This document shows, one piece after another, positions 8,886 through 16,872 of a stretch of DNA of 64,000 bases. Position numbers and translations under genes: made by a program. Within the stretch, counting starts at the first letter, position 1. Each line of letters opens with the position of its first letter. Under the pieces are notes generated by a model. The model saw nothing but the letters and a program-made list of their open reading frames with translations, was not told where the DNA came from and did not search any database. This DNA is from Streptomyces fumanus (GTDB lineage: Bacteria; Actinomycetota; Actinomycetes; Streptomycetales; Streptomycetaceae), in the NCBI RefSeq assembly GCF_014655295.1, contig NZ_BNBI01000001.1, positions 124,001 through 188,000 of the forward strand. The letters run 5' to 3'.

Positions 8886-9782
8886 CTGCCGTGTCGACCA
8901 TGGTACCCGGCGGACCTGGCGCCGCGGACCGGCGGCGGCCGTCGCCAGGACGGAGCCGGCCAGGATCAGGGTGAAGGCCATGCCGATACCGAGGGTCAGG
9001 TCCTCGCCGAGGAGGAGGGCGCCCGCGGCGACGGCGACCGCCGGGTTGACGTACGTGATGACGCCCGCCCGGGTCGGGCCGACCTCCTTGATCAGTTCCA
9101 GGAAGGCCACGAAGGCGATGGCGGTGCAGACGACACCGAGCCCGGCGAGCGCGGCCAGGACCTCGCCCGAGGGGACGGTGGCGGGGCGGGTGAGGAAGGC
9201 GGCGGGGGCGTAGACGACGGCGGCCAGGGCGAGGCAGGGGGTGATGAGCTGGAGGGTCGGGACGTCCTTGAGGTACCGGGCGGCTATCAGGGGCGCGGTG
9301 GCGTAGCCGATGACCGTCACCAGCACCTCGGCCAGCGAGCGGGCGTCGCCGCCGGTGAGGTGGGGCGCGGTGAGGACGGCGACGCCCCCGAGGCCGAGGC
9401 CGAGCCCGGTGATCCGGCGGACGCCGACCCGTTCCCCGGCGCCGAAGAAGCGGGCCAGCAGGACGCCGACGATGGGGACGCCCGCGATGAGCAGGCCGGC
9501 GGTGGAGCTGGACAGGTGGCGTTCGGCGTCGGTGAGGGTCCACCAGGGGCCGATGATCTCGATGACCGCGAAGGCCAGCATGGGTTTCCAGTGGTCCCGG
9601 ACGCCGCGGCCCAGTCCGCCCTGGCGCAGGGCGAACGGGAGCAGCAGCGCGGCGCCCAGCGCGCACCTCGCGAACACCACCACGGACGGGGAGAGGTCCT
9701 CCACCGCCACCTTGATCATCAGATAGGGGATGCCCCAGACCACTCCCATCAGGGAGAACAGGGCCCAGCCGCGTGCAGTCAT
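8850..9782 (-). CDS. EamA/DMT-superfamily transporter
   Basis: A 310-residue integral membrane protein with about ten hydrophobic helices arranged as two EamA repeats. The first includes WALFSLMGVVWGIPYLMIKV and an FARC segment; the second includes FLELIKEVGPTRAGVITYVNPAVAVAAG and the LLLGEDLTLG loop typical of the family. Members export amino acids, metabolites or drugs; the substrate is unknown here. An AraC regulator lies 22 bases upstream on the same strand and is probably cotranscribed. The last 35 or so bases of the gene overlap the 5' end of rnpB, so the polar C-terminal tail (RRQVRRVPWSTRQTSRADGR) is encoded by DNA that also serves rnpB and its promoter. Confidence 0.9.
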   Translation of the reverse strand: MTARGWALFSLMGVVWGIPYLMIKVAVEDLSPSVVVFARCALGAALLLPFALRQGGLGRGVRDHWKPMLAFAVIEIIGPWWTLTDAERHLSSSTAGLLIAGVPIVGVLLARFFGAGERVGVRRITGLGLGLGGVAVLTAPHLTGGDARSLAEVLVTVIGYATAPLIAARYLKDVPTLQLITPCLALAAVVYAPAAFLTRPATVPSGEVLAALAGLGVVCTAIAFVAFLELIKEVGPTRAGVITYVNPAVAVAAGALLLGEDLTLGIGMAFTLILAGSVLATAAAGPRRQVRRVPWSTRQTSRADGRVESP

Positions 9783-9804
9783 GGCGGCAGTCTGCGCACC
9801 GCCC

Positions 9805-10632
9805 TCACCCGCGGTCTTGAACGCTGTTGCGGTACGCCGCCGGCGTCACGCCGAGCACCCGGCGGAACCAGCGGGTCAGGTGCGCCTGGTCGGCGAAGCC
9901 CACCAGCCCGGCCACCTCGGCGGGGCGCAGCCCGGACTCCAGCAGGGCGCGGGCCCGGGTCACCCGGTACTGGGCGAGCCAGGCGTACGGCGGTATCCCC
10001 ATCGTCGTACGGAAGGCGCGCAGCAGTTGGTAGCGGGACAGGCCGAGGTCGGCGGCGAGGGCGGCGAGGGAGGGCGGGGCGTGCAGTTCGTCGGCGAGGC
10101 GGTCGCGTACGGCCCGGGCGACGCGGCCGGCGCCGGGCACGGGGTCGCCGGCCGCGCGGGCCGTGGAGTGCCGGTGGGCCAGCGCGGTGAGCAGCCAGGG
10201 CAGCCGGGACTCGGCCTCCAGCGGGTCCGGGCAGCGGGCCAGGTCGGTGTGGGCGGCGCGCAGGGCGGCGGCCAGGGCGGGGTCGTCCAGCACGGGCTCG
10301 CGGAAGTGCGGCAGCGCGCCGCCGCGGGTGCCGTCGGTCAGCAGGTCCGGCGCCGCGTACAGGGCCTGGTAGGCGTACCCCTCGGACGCGGCGGGCCCGC
10401 CGGTGTGGATCTCACCGGGCTCCAGGACGACGATGGAGCCGGGTCCCGACACGATCCGCCCGCCCCGGTAGGCGATGGCCTCCAGCCCGCCGACGGTGAC
10501 GCCGACCGTGTACTCGGCGTGTGCGTGCGGCGCGTAGGTGTGCCGGTCGAACCGCGCGGTCAGCAGATCCAGCGCCGGCCCGCACCGCCCCAGCTTCGCC
10601 CGCGTCCACCGGGCACACTCCCGAACCTCCAC
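9805..10632 (-). CDS. AraC-family transcriptional regulator with N-terminal cupin
   Basis: A 275-residue protein. Residues 1-150 form an AraC-type arm/cupin (FDRHTYAPHAHAEYTVGV and the GSIVVLEPGEIHTGGPA turn with metal/sugar-type histidines). Residues 170-270 carry the double helix-turn-helix: SLAALAADLGLSRYQLLRAF and RPAEVAGLVGFADQAHLTRWF, with the conserved GVTPAAYR end. It lies directly upstream of the EamA exporter, a frequent pairing in which the regulator controls its own exporter. Divergence from the MerR gene leaves a 219-base intergenic region for promoters. The effector is unknown. Confidence 0.92.
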   Translation of the reverse strand: MEVRECARWTRAKLGRCGPALDLLTARFDRHTYAPHAHAEYTVGVTVGGLEAIAYRGGRIVSGPGSIVVLEPGEIHTGGPAASEGYAYQALYAAPDLLTDGTRGGALPHFREPVLDDPALAAALRAAHTDLARCPDPLEAESRLPWLLTALAHRHSTARAAGDPVPGAGRVARAVRDRLADELHAPPSLAALAADLGLSRYQLLRAFRTTMGIPPYAWLAQYRVTRARALLESGLRPAEVAGLVGFADQAHLTRWFRRVLGVTPAAYRNSVQDRG

Positions 10633-10814
10633 CCCGCACCCCCCGCCACCAGGGGATCAGAGGAAGCCGGCGGTGTCCAGGCCGAAGGGGAAGGGGTCGG
10701 GGAGGGCGGGGGCAGCGGGGACATCGGCTGATCATCCGTCGGTGAGATCGGGACCCGTTCCCTCGTTCGTGGCACAGGCCCGCGGCGGCCGTCGGTCATC
10801 GGGCCTGCCGCCCC

Positions 10815-10845
10815 TTGACCTTGTCGTGGCGTCAACGTTTCTACT
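10815..10845 (+). promoter_or_regulatory. MerR-type promoter with 19-bp spacer and dyad; predicts a leaderless mRNA
   Basis: The -35 TTGACC (10815-10820) and -10 TCTACT (10840-10845) are separated by 19 bp, the long spacing typical of promoters activated by MerR proteins. A TTGAC...GTCAA dyad (10815-10819 / 10831-10835) sits in the spacer. The -10 ends only six bases before the ATG at 10852, so transcription should begin at or next to the start codon. Confidence 0.7.
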
Positions 10846-10851
10846 GGGCCC

Positions 10852-11625
10852 ATGCGGATCGGAGAACTCGCCGGGGCCGTCGGGGTCAGTACGCGGGCGG
10901 TGCGGCACTACCACCATCAGGGGCTGCTGCCGGAGCCGGAGCGGCTGGCCAACGGGTACCGGGCGTACACGTTGCGGCATGCTGTCCTGCTGGCCCGGAT
11001 CAGGCGGCTGACGGAGCTGGGGCTCGGGCTCGCGGAGGTGCGGGACGTGCTCGCGGACGACGCGGGCAAGGAGCTCACCGAGGTGCTCCAGGAACTGGAC
11101 GCGGACCTGGCGCGGCAGGAGGCGGCGATCCGGGGGCGCCGGGCGAGGCTGCGGGCGTTGCTGGAGGCCGGGGACCTGCCCGCCGAGGGGCCGGTGTCGC
11201 CGGAGCTGGCCTCGCTCTTCGCGGGCCTGGCCGGCGCGGGTGTCACCGACTCGCCGATGGCGGCACGGGACCGCGAGCTGCTGGCGCTGCTGGAGACCAC
11301 CGCCGCCCCGGAGGAACGGGAGCAACTGATGGGGCTGCTGCGCGGTGCGCTGGGGTCGCCGGAGGCGGTGGTCCGGGCCGGGCGGGCGTACGCGCTGCTC
11401 GACGCGCTGGCGGACGCCGCCGAGGACGATCCGCGGGTCGCTGAGGCGGCGCGGGCGCTCGCGGAGTGCGTACCCGCCGGCCTGGTGCCCGAGGAGGGGG
11501 CCGGGCCCGACGGGGACCGCTGGGACCAGGGGTTCCTGCGGGCGTTCTACGCCGACTTCGCCCCGGCCCAGGCGGCCGCCGTCCGCCTGGCGGTACGGCT
11601 CGCCGGGCGGGAGCGGACGTCATGA
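10852..11625 (+). CDS. MerR-family transcriptional regulator
   Basis: A 257-residue protein. The N-terminal winged helix is clear: RIGELAGAVGVSTRAVRHYH, HQGLLPEPERLANGYRAY and the LARIRRLTELGLGLAEVRDVL helix. A coiled coil follows (ELTEVLQELDADLARQEAAIRGRRARLRALLE in pieces), then a longer all-helical effector domain (residues 115-257) with no cysteine cluster, which argues against metal sensing. MerR proteins twist long-spacer promoters, and its own promoter has a 19-bp spacer with a dyad, so autoregulation is likely. The stop overlaps the next start (ATGA at 11622-11625), coupling it to the membrane protein that follows. Confidence 0.92.
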   Translation: MRIGELAGAVGVSTRAVRHYHHQGLLPEPERLANGYRAYTLRHAVLLARIRRLTELGLGLAEVRDVLADDAGKELTEVLQELDADLARQEAAIRGRRARLRALLEAGDLPAEGPVSPELASLFAGLAGAGVTDSPMAARDRELLALLETTAAPEEREQLMGLLRGALGSPEAVVRAGRAYALLDALADAAEDDPRVAEAARALAECVPAGLVPEEGAGPDGDRWDQGFLRAFYADFAPAQAAAVRLAVRLAGRERTS

Positions 11626-12221
11626 GGGTCGCGTACGCGCTGCTGCGGCACGAGGCGCGGCTGCTGGTGAGCCTCGGGCTGTGGCTGGCCCGGCGCACCC
11701 ATGGGGTGGTGCCCGGTGCGCGGGCCTTCGGGTACGCGCGGGGGCAGGGGGCCATGGCCTTCGGGCTGGCGTTCGTCTGCGTGATCGAGTCGGTGGGGAT
11801 GTCGGTGCTGCTGCGGGACCTGCCCGCGGTCCACCACGTGGTACTGGTGCTGGACGTGTACACGGTCGTGATCGTCGTCGGGCTGCACGCGGCGTCCGTC
11901 GTCCGCCCGCATGTGCTGGACGCGGACGCCGGAGTGCTGCGGATCCGCCGGGCCGTCCACGCCGACCTGCGGATCCCGCTGGACCGGATCGCCTCCGTAC
12001 GGCGGGAGCTGCGGACGACCCACCCGCCCGCCGACGGTGAGCTGGACCTGGCGGTGGGCGCCCAGACGTCACTCACGATCGAACTCGCCGAGCCCGTCGC
12101 CCACACCGCCCTCCTCGGCCGCCGGCGCGCGGTGCGGGTCGTACGGTGCCACGCCGACGACGCCGACGCGCTGGTGCGCGCGATCACCGGGGCGCGGGCG
12201 GCCCGCCCGGGCGGGGTCTAG
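11622..12221 (+). CDS. Membrane protein with C-terminal PH-like domain, coupled to the MerR gene
   Basis: A 199-residue protein starting at the ATG that overlaps the MerR stop. Two hydrophobic helices (AMAFGLAFVCVIESVGMSVLL and HHVVLVLDVYTVVIVVGLHA, in parts) precede a cytoplasmic beta-rich region. That region has the pattern of a bacterial PH-like fold (VLDADAGVLRIRRA, RIPLDRIASVRREL, TSLTIELAEPV, RVVRCHADDADALVRAI). I do not recognise a named family. The tight coupling suggests it is the main target of the adjacent MerR regulator, perhaps in envelope stress, but this is inference only. Confidence 0.78.
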   Translation: MRVAYALLRHEARLLVSLGLWLARRTHGVVPGARAFGYARGQGAMAFGLAFVCVIESVGMSVLLRDLPAVHHVVLVLDVYTVVIVVGLHAASVVRPHVLDADAGVLRIRRAVHADLRIPLDRIASVRRELRTTHPPADGELDLAVGAQTSLTIELAEPVAHTALLGRRRAVRVVRCHADDADALVRAITGARAARPGGV

Positions 12222-12271
12222 CCGCGCCGTACCCTTGCGAGGGCCGAGAACCAGATCGTCGAGGAGTACGT

Positions 12272-13057
12272 GTGCTTGTCCTGCTGCCGCCGTCCGAGGG
12301 TAAGGCGCCGTCCGGTCAGGGGGCGCCGCTGGAGCCGGGGGCGTTGTCGTTGCCGGGGCTCGCGGAAGCGCGGGCGGTGGTGCTGGAGGAGTTGACCGAG
12401 CTGTGCTCGGGCGACGAGGAGAAGGCGCGTGAGGTGCTCGGGCTGAGCGAGGGGCTGCGGGGCGAGGTCGCCAAGAACGCGCGGTTGCGCACGGCGGGGG
12501 CGCGGCCGGCCGGGGAGATCTACACCGGTGTGCTGTACGACGCGCTGGGACTGGCCACGCTGGACGCGGCGGCCCGGCGGCGGGCCGAGGAGTCGCTGCT
12601 GGTGTTCTCCGGGTTGTGGGGGGCCGTGCGGGTGAGCGACCGGATTCCGTCCTACCGGTGTGCGATGGGGGTCAAGCTGCCCGGCGTCGGGGCGCTCGCG
12701 GCGCACTGGCGGGCGGCCATGGCCGAGGTGCTGCCGGAGGTGGCCGGGGACGGGCTGGTGCTCGACCTGCGGTCGTCGGCGTACGCGGCGGCCTGGAAGC
12801 CCAAGGGCGAGGTGGCCGGGCGGACCGCCTCGGTACGGGTGCTGCACGCGCCGACCCGCAAGGTCGTCAGCCACTTCAACAAGGCGACCAAGGGGCGGAT
12901 CGTACGGAGTCTGCTGACGGCAGGGGTCGAGCCCGGGACGCCGGGCGAGCTGGTGGAGGCGCTGCGGGATCTCGGGTATGTGGTCGAGGTCCCCGAGGCG
13001 CCCGGGAAGGCGGGGCGGGTCTGGTCGCTGGATGTGCTGGTGGAGGAGGTTCACTGA
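12272..13057 (+). CDS. yaaA: YaaA-family (UPF0246) peroxide stress protein
   Basis: A 261-residue protein opening with [11 protein letters not shown], the hallmark start of YaaA proteins. It has the internal blocks [60 protein letters not shown] and [12 protein letters not shown]. YaaA in E. coli limits intracellular iron and Fenton damage under hydrogen peroxide and has DNA-binding ability; the actinobacterial protein should be cytoplasmic with a similar role. The GTG start at 12272 has GAGGAG five bases upstream. It lies 50 bases after the preceding gene and 81 before the aldolase, so it probably has its own promoter. Confidence 0.9.
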   Translation: MLVLLPPSEGKAPSGQGAPLEPGALSLPGLAEARAVVLEELTELCSGDEEKAREVLGLSEGLRGEVAKNARLRTAGARPAGEIYTGVLYDALGLATLDAAARRRAEESLLVFSGLWGAVRVSDRIPSYRCAMGVKLPGVGALAAHWRAAMAEVLPEVAGDGLVLDLRSSAYAAAWKPKGEVAGRTASVRVLHAPTRKVVSHFNKATKGRIVRSLLTAGVEPGTPGELVEALRDLGYVVEVPEAPGKAGRVWSLDVLVEEVH

Positions 13058-13082
13058 CGGATCGGCATCACGGCGGCTTGCG

Positions 13083-13097
13083 TTGCGCACTGCGCAA
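13083..13097. promoter_or_regulatory. Perfect palindrome, candidate operator of the aldolase gene
   Basis: TTGCGCA-C-TGCGCAA is a perfect 7-bp inverted repeat 42 bases before the aldolase ATG. A further TTTGCGCGGTGTGC follows at once, hinting at a second imperfect half-site. The TTGCGCA type of half-site resembles operators of IclR- or GntR-type regulators that control sugar-acid pathways, but the regulator is not identified. Confidence 0.5.
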
Positions 13098-13138
13098 TGG
13101 GCTTTGCGCGGTGTGCTTCTCGACGGCACGATGGGGGC

Positions 13139-13786
13139 ATGACCTCTGCGCCGTCCCCTTCCGTGCTCGATCTCGCTCCCGTCGTGCCCGTCGTGGTCCT
13201 CGACGATCTCGCCGATGCCGTGCCGCTGGCGCGGGCGCTGGTGGCGGGTGGGCTGCCGGCGATCGAGGTGACCCTGCGCACGCCGGTCGCGCTGGACGCG
13301 ATCCGGGCCATCGCCGCCGAGGTGCCGGACGCGGTGGTCGGGGCCGGGACGGTGATCACGCCGGAGCAGGTGGAGGCGACGGTGGCGGCCGGGGCGCGGT
13401 TCCTGGTCAGCCCCGGGTGGACGGACACGCTGCTGGACGCGATGCGGGCGTCGGGGGTGCCGTTCCTGCCGGGGGTATCGACCACGTCGGAGGTGGTGGC
13501 GCTGCTGGAGCGCGGGGTGCGGGAGATGAAGTTCTTCCCGGCCGAGGCCGCGGGCGGCACCGCCTACCTCAAGGCGCTGGCCGCCCCGCTGCCGCAGGCC
13601 CGGTTCTGCCCGACCGGCGGCATCGGGGCCGACTCGGCGCCGGAGTACCTCGCGCTGCCCAACGTCGGCTGCGTGGGCGGCACCTGGATGCTGCCGAAGG
13701 ACGCGCTCGCCGGGCGGGACTGGGCCCGCGTCGAGGCGCTGGCCCGCGCGGCGGCCGGGCTCAGCGCAGGTGCGAGGTGTCGTTGA
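13139..13786 (+). CDS. eda: 2-dehydro-3-deoxyphosphogluconate (KDPG/KHG) aldolase
   Basis: A 215-residue class I aldolase that splits 2-keto-3-deoxy-6-phosphogluconate to pyruvate and glyceraldehyde-3-phosphate in Entner-Doudoroff and sugar-acid catabolism. The TIM-barrel landmarks are present: [10 protein letters not shown] with the catalytic Glu (about residue 42), [38 protein letters not shown] with the Schiff-base Lys (about residue 130), and FCPTGGI as the phosphate-binding loop. The ATG at 13139 follows GATGGGGG. A perfect palindrome lies upstream. The last 26 bases overlap the convergent RNase H/phosphatase gene. No other sugar-acid gene is adjacent, so it may be a solitary enzyme. Confidence 0.93.
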   Translation: MTSAPSPSVLDLAPVVPVVVLDDLADAVPLARALVAGGLPAIEVTLRTPVALDAIRAIAAEVPDAVVGAGTVITPEQVEATVAAGARFLVSPGWTDTLLDAMRASGVPFLPGVSTTSEVVALLERGVREMKFFPAEAAGGTAYLKALAAPLPQARFCPTGGIGADSAPEYLALPNVGCVGGTWMLPKDALAGRDWARVEALARAAAGLSAGARCR

Positions 13787-15080
13787 ACAGGCGGACGCTG
13801 GCGTTGCCGTCCGCGTAGTAGGCGATCGCCGACAGGGAGGCCGCCGACAGCTCCATCCGGAACAGCGACTCGGGCGGGGCGCCCAGCGCGAGGCGGACGA
13901 ACGTCTTGATCGGCGTCACGTGCGACACCAGCAGGACCGTACGGCCCGCGTACGCCGCGACCAGCTTGTCCCGGGTGGCGGCGATCCGGTCGCCGGTCGC
14001 CGCGAAGCTCTCGCCGCCGCCGGTGGGCTCGGCGTCCGGGTCGGCCAGCCACGCGTTCAGGTCCTGCGGCCAGCGCTCGCGGACCTCGCCGAAGGTGAGC
14101 CCCTCCCACGCCCCGAAGTCGGTCTCCCGCAGGCCCTCCTCCACCGTCACGTCCAGACCCAGCTCGGCGGCGACGATCCCGGCGGTCTCCCGGGTGCGGG
14201 CCAGCGGCGAGGACACCACCGCCTGGATCGTGCCGCGCCGGGCGAGGCTCTCCGCGGCCCGCGCGGCCTGCTCCCGGCCGGTGGCCGACAGGGACGGGTC
14301 GCTGCCGCCACTGCCCGAGAAGCGTTTCTGCGGGGTGAGGGGGGTCTCGCCGTGCCGCAGCAGCACGAAGGTGGCGGGGGCGCCCATGTCGGGGGGTCCC
14401 CAGCCGGGGGTGGCGACCTTGCGGGTGGCGCGTACGTCGGCGGCCTCGGGGGTGGTCCTGGCTCCGGGGGCCGGAGCGGTATCGGTCCCGGGGGCCTTGG
14501 CTCCGGGGGCCGGAGCGGTATCGGTCCCGGGGGCCTTGGCTCCGGGGGTCCGTGCGGCATCGGTCCCGGGGGCCTCGGCGGTCTCCGCCCCGGTGGCGCC
14601 CTCATCGGCGCCCGCCCCGGCCGTCCCCGCCTCCAGCTCCGCCCGTGACCCCGTCGCCGACCACCGCTCGCCCCGCGCCCCCGCGTCCATCGCCTCGTTG
14701 GCCAGGCGGTCGGCGTGCTTGTTCTCGGCCCGGGGGATCCACTCGTACGTCACCCGGCCGGCCGGGAACACGGCCCGTGCCTCGGCGGCGAGCGGCTTCA
14801 TGTCGGGGTGCTTGATCTTCCAGCGGCCCGACATCTGCTCGACGACGAGCTTGGAGTCCATCCGGACGTGCACCGCCGCCGCCGGGTCCAGCGCGTGCGC
14901 GGCGCGCAGGCCGGCCAGCAGGCCCCGGTACTCGGCGACGTTGTTGGTGACGACACCGAGGTACTCGGCGGTCTCCGCCAGCACCTGCCCCGTCGCCGCG
15001 TCCCGGACCACCGCGCCGTATCCGGCCGGGCCCGGGTTGCCCCGTGACCCGCCGTCGGCCTCGACGACGAACTCCCGCAC
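13761..15080 (-). CDS. Bifunctional RNase HI / acid (histidine) phosphatase
   Basis: A 439-residue fusion. Residues 1-135 are RNase HI: EADGGSRGNPGPAGYGAVVRD gives the first Asp, AEYRGLLAGL the Glu, VRMDSKLVVEQMSG the next Asp and NKHADRLANEAM the last Asp. Residues 235-439 are a phosphoglycerate-mutase-like histidine phosphatase with the nucleophile motif LLRHGETPLT, later FGAWEGLTFGEV and the second catalytic His in LLVSHVTPIK. The two are joined by an Ala/Pro/Gly linker of 13-residue repeats. S. coelicolor SCO2299 and M. tuberculosis Rv2228c have the same fusion; the former has been shown to have both activities. It is the last gene of the Nif3 / zinc-ribbon operon. Confidence 0.95.
   Translation of the reverse strand: MREFVVEADGGSRGNPGPAGYGAVVRDAATGQVLAETAEYLGVVTNNVAEYRGLLAGLRAAHALDPAAAVHVRMDSKLVVEQMSGRWKIKHPDMKPLAAEARAVFPAGRVTYEWIPRAENKHADRLANEAMDAGARGERWSATGSRAELEAGTAGAGADEGATGAETAEAPGTDAARTPGAKAPGTDTAPAPGAKAPGTDTAPAPGARTTPEAADVRATRKVATPGWGPPDMGAPATFVLLRHGETPLTPQKRFSGSGGSDPSLSATGREQAARAAESLARRGTIQAVVSSPLARTRETAGIVAAELGLDVTVEEGLRETDFGAWEGLTFGEVRERWPQDLNAWLADPDAEPTGGGESFAATGDRIAATRDKLVAAYAGRTVLLVSHVTPIKTFVRLALGAPPESLFRMELSAASLSAIAYYADGNASVRLFNDTSHLR
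14460..14576. repeat. 39-bp tandem repeat in the RNase H / phosphatase linker
   Basis: Three successive copies of a 39-bp unit start at 14460, 14499 and 14538. The first two are identical and the third has several changes. Each copy encodes 13 residues of the type APGTDTAPAPGAK, so copy-number change lengthens or shortens the linker without a frameshift. Confidence 0.85.
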
Positions 15081-15092
15081 CGCGCCCGCCCC

Positions 15093-15836
15093 TTACAGGC
15101 CGGAGTCGGACGTGCGCACGAGGATGCGGCGGCAGTTCTCGCACCGCACCACCGTGTCCGGGGCCGCCTGGCGGATCTCGTTGATGTCGGTGATCGACAG
15201 CTCCTGGCGGCAGCCCTGGCAGGTGCGCTGGTACAGCTTGGCCGCGCCGATGCCGCCCTGCTGCCGGCGCAGCTTGTCGTAGAGCCCCAGCAGGTCCGCC
15301 GGGACCGACCCGGCGACGACCTCGCGCTCCTTCGTCACCGAGGCGGCCTCGGCGTCGATCTCCTCGAAGGCCGCGTCCCGGCGCGCGGTCGCGTCGTCGA
15401 TCTTCGACTGCACGGAGGCGACCCGCTCGGTCAGCTCGGCGACCCGCTGCTGCGCGGACTCGCGGCGCTCCATCACCTCCAGGACCACGTCCTCCAGGTC
15501 GCCCTGCCGCTTGGCGAGGGAGACGATCTCGCGCTGGAGGTTCTCCAGGTCCTTGGGGGAGGTGACGGCGCCGGAGTCCAGGCGCTGCTGGTCGCGGGCG
15601 GCGCGCTGGCGGACCTGGTCCACGTCCTGCTCCGCCTTGGTCTGCTCGCGGGCGCAGTCGCTCTCCTCGGTCTGCGCGGCCACGAGCAGGTCGCGCAACT
15701 GGGTGGCGTCCTTGGTCAGCGACTCCAGTTCGGCGTGCTCGGGCAGGGACCTCCGCCGGTACTCGAGCTGCTGGAGGCGGACGTCGAGGTCCTGGACGTC
15801 GAGGAGTCGGATCTGGTCGGCGGGCGCGGCGTTCAG
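15093..15836 (-). CDS. Coiled-coil protein with C-terminal C4 zinc ribbon (CT398-like)
   Basis: A 247-residue protein. Residues 1-180 form a long antiparallel coiled coil (DVQDLDVRLQQLEYRRRSLPEH, TSPKDLENLQREIVSL, VLEVMERRESAQQRVAELTE). Residues 195-235 form a zinc ribbon with paired CQGC and CENC motifs. The family sits between nif3 and the RNase H gene in most actinobacteria and is thought to act in nucleic acid or flagella/secretion-type scaffolding; its role is not established. The gene appears to begin with CTG at 15836, overlapping the upstream TGA as CTGA. The only in-frame ATG is 26 codons upstream, inside nif3. It ends 12 bases before the RNase H gene. Confidence 0.9.
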   Translation of the reverse strand: MNAAPADQIRLLDVQDLDVRLQQLEYRRRSLPEHAELESLTKDATQLRDLLVAAQTEESDCAREQTKAEQDVDQVRQRAARDQQRLDSGAVTSPKDLENLQREIVSLAKRQGDLEDVVLEVMERRESAQQRVAELTERVASVQSKIDDATARRDAAFEEIDAEAASVTKEREVVAGSVPADLLGLYDKLRRQQGGIGAAKLYQRTCQGCRQELSITDINEIRQAAPDTVVRCENCRRILVRTSDSGL

Positions 15837-16672
15837 TTGGGGGCTCCAGGTGAAGGGGAGTGGCTGGTCCAGGGGTCGGTGACCGTCTTCGAGACGTGGA
15901 CGCGCAGGTCCCATCCGTGCCGGTCGGAGATCTCGTCGAGCTGGCTGGCGGCCAGCTCGCACCAGGGCCACTCGGTGGCCCAGTGCGCGGCGTCCAGCAG
16001 GGCGAGGGAGGAGTGCGCCACGGCCTCGGACGCCGGGTGGTGGCGCAGGTCCGCGGTGAGGAAGGCGTCGACGCCGGCCGCGCGTACGTGGTCGAAGAGG
16101 CTGTCGCCGGAGCCGCCGCTGACGGCGACGGTGCGGACGAGGGCCCCGGGGTCGCCGGCGACGCGGATGCCCTGCGCGGTGGCGGGCAGCCGCTCGGCGG
16201 CGCGGGCGGCGAGTTCGCGGACGGTCAGCGGGTGGTCCAGGGCGCAGATCCGGCCCAGGCCGCGGCGGCCGGCCGGGTCGGCCGGGTCCGGCACCAGCGG
16301 TCCGGTGACCCTGAGGTCCAGCGCGCCGGCGAGGGCGTCGGAGACACCCGGGTCGGCGGTGTCGGCGTTGGTGTGGGCGACGTGCAGCGCGATGTCGTGC
16401 TTGATCAGGGTGTGCACCACACGGCCCTTGGCGGTGGACGCGGCGACCGTGGTCGTCCCCCGCAGATACAGCGGGTGGTGGGTGACCAGCAGGCCGGCGC
16501 CGAGCTTCACCGCCTCGTCGACGATGTCCTGGACCGGGTCGACGGCGAACAGGACGCGCGTGACCTCCTGGTCCGGGTCGCCCACGACGGTGCCGACCGC
16601 GTCCCAGGACTCGGCCCGTTCGGCGGGCCACAGGTTCTCCAGCGCGGCGATGACTTCTGACAGACGGGGCAC
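15833..16672 (-). CDS. Nif3-like dinuclear metal-centre protein (GTP cyclohydrolase I type 2-like)
   Basis: A 279-residue Nif3-family protein, first gene of a three-gene operon. Landmarks are PRLSEVIAALENLWPAERAESWDAVG, then VTHHPLYLRG (two metal-binding His), HVAHTNADTADPGVSDAL (further His and Asp), and near the end DLRHHPASEAVA with SLALLDAAHWATE (His/Glu ligands). Members form hexameric toroids with a two-metal site; the substrate is unsettled. The GTG at 16672 begins the conserved region; longer frames to 16816 have no homologous look. The stop overlaps the next gene, indicating translational coupling. Confidence 0.9.
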   Translation of the reverse strand: MPRLSEVIAALENLWPAERAESWDAVGTVVGDPDQEVTRVLFAVDPVQDIVDEAVKLGAGLLVTHHPLYLRGTTTVAASTAKGRVVHTLIKHDIALHVAHTNADTADPGVSDALAGALDLRVTGPLVPDPADPAGRRGLGRICALDHPLTVRELAARAAERLPATAQGIRVAGDPGALVRTVAVSGGSGDSLFDHVRAAGVDAFLTADLRHHPASEAVAHSSLALLDAAHWATEWPWCELAASQLDEISDRHGWDLRVHVSKTVTDPWTSHSPSPGAPN

Positions 16673-16872
16673 GCAGGAAAGGCTACCTGCCTGTTCTGCG
16701 GCGCAGTACCGCCACCGCCGAGCCGGTGCGGGGCGGGCGCGCGGCGAGCACATCCGCGTGCCGTCCCTCAGGCGAATCGTTCCTGGGCCATCCGTTCGTG
16801 TGAAGCGGACGATCACCGGAGCCCCGCGCCCCGCGGACGAAAACTAGCTTCGTCGCCGGAGGTGACCGAACG

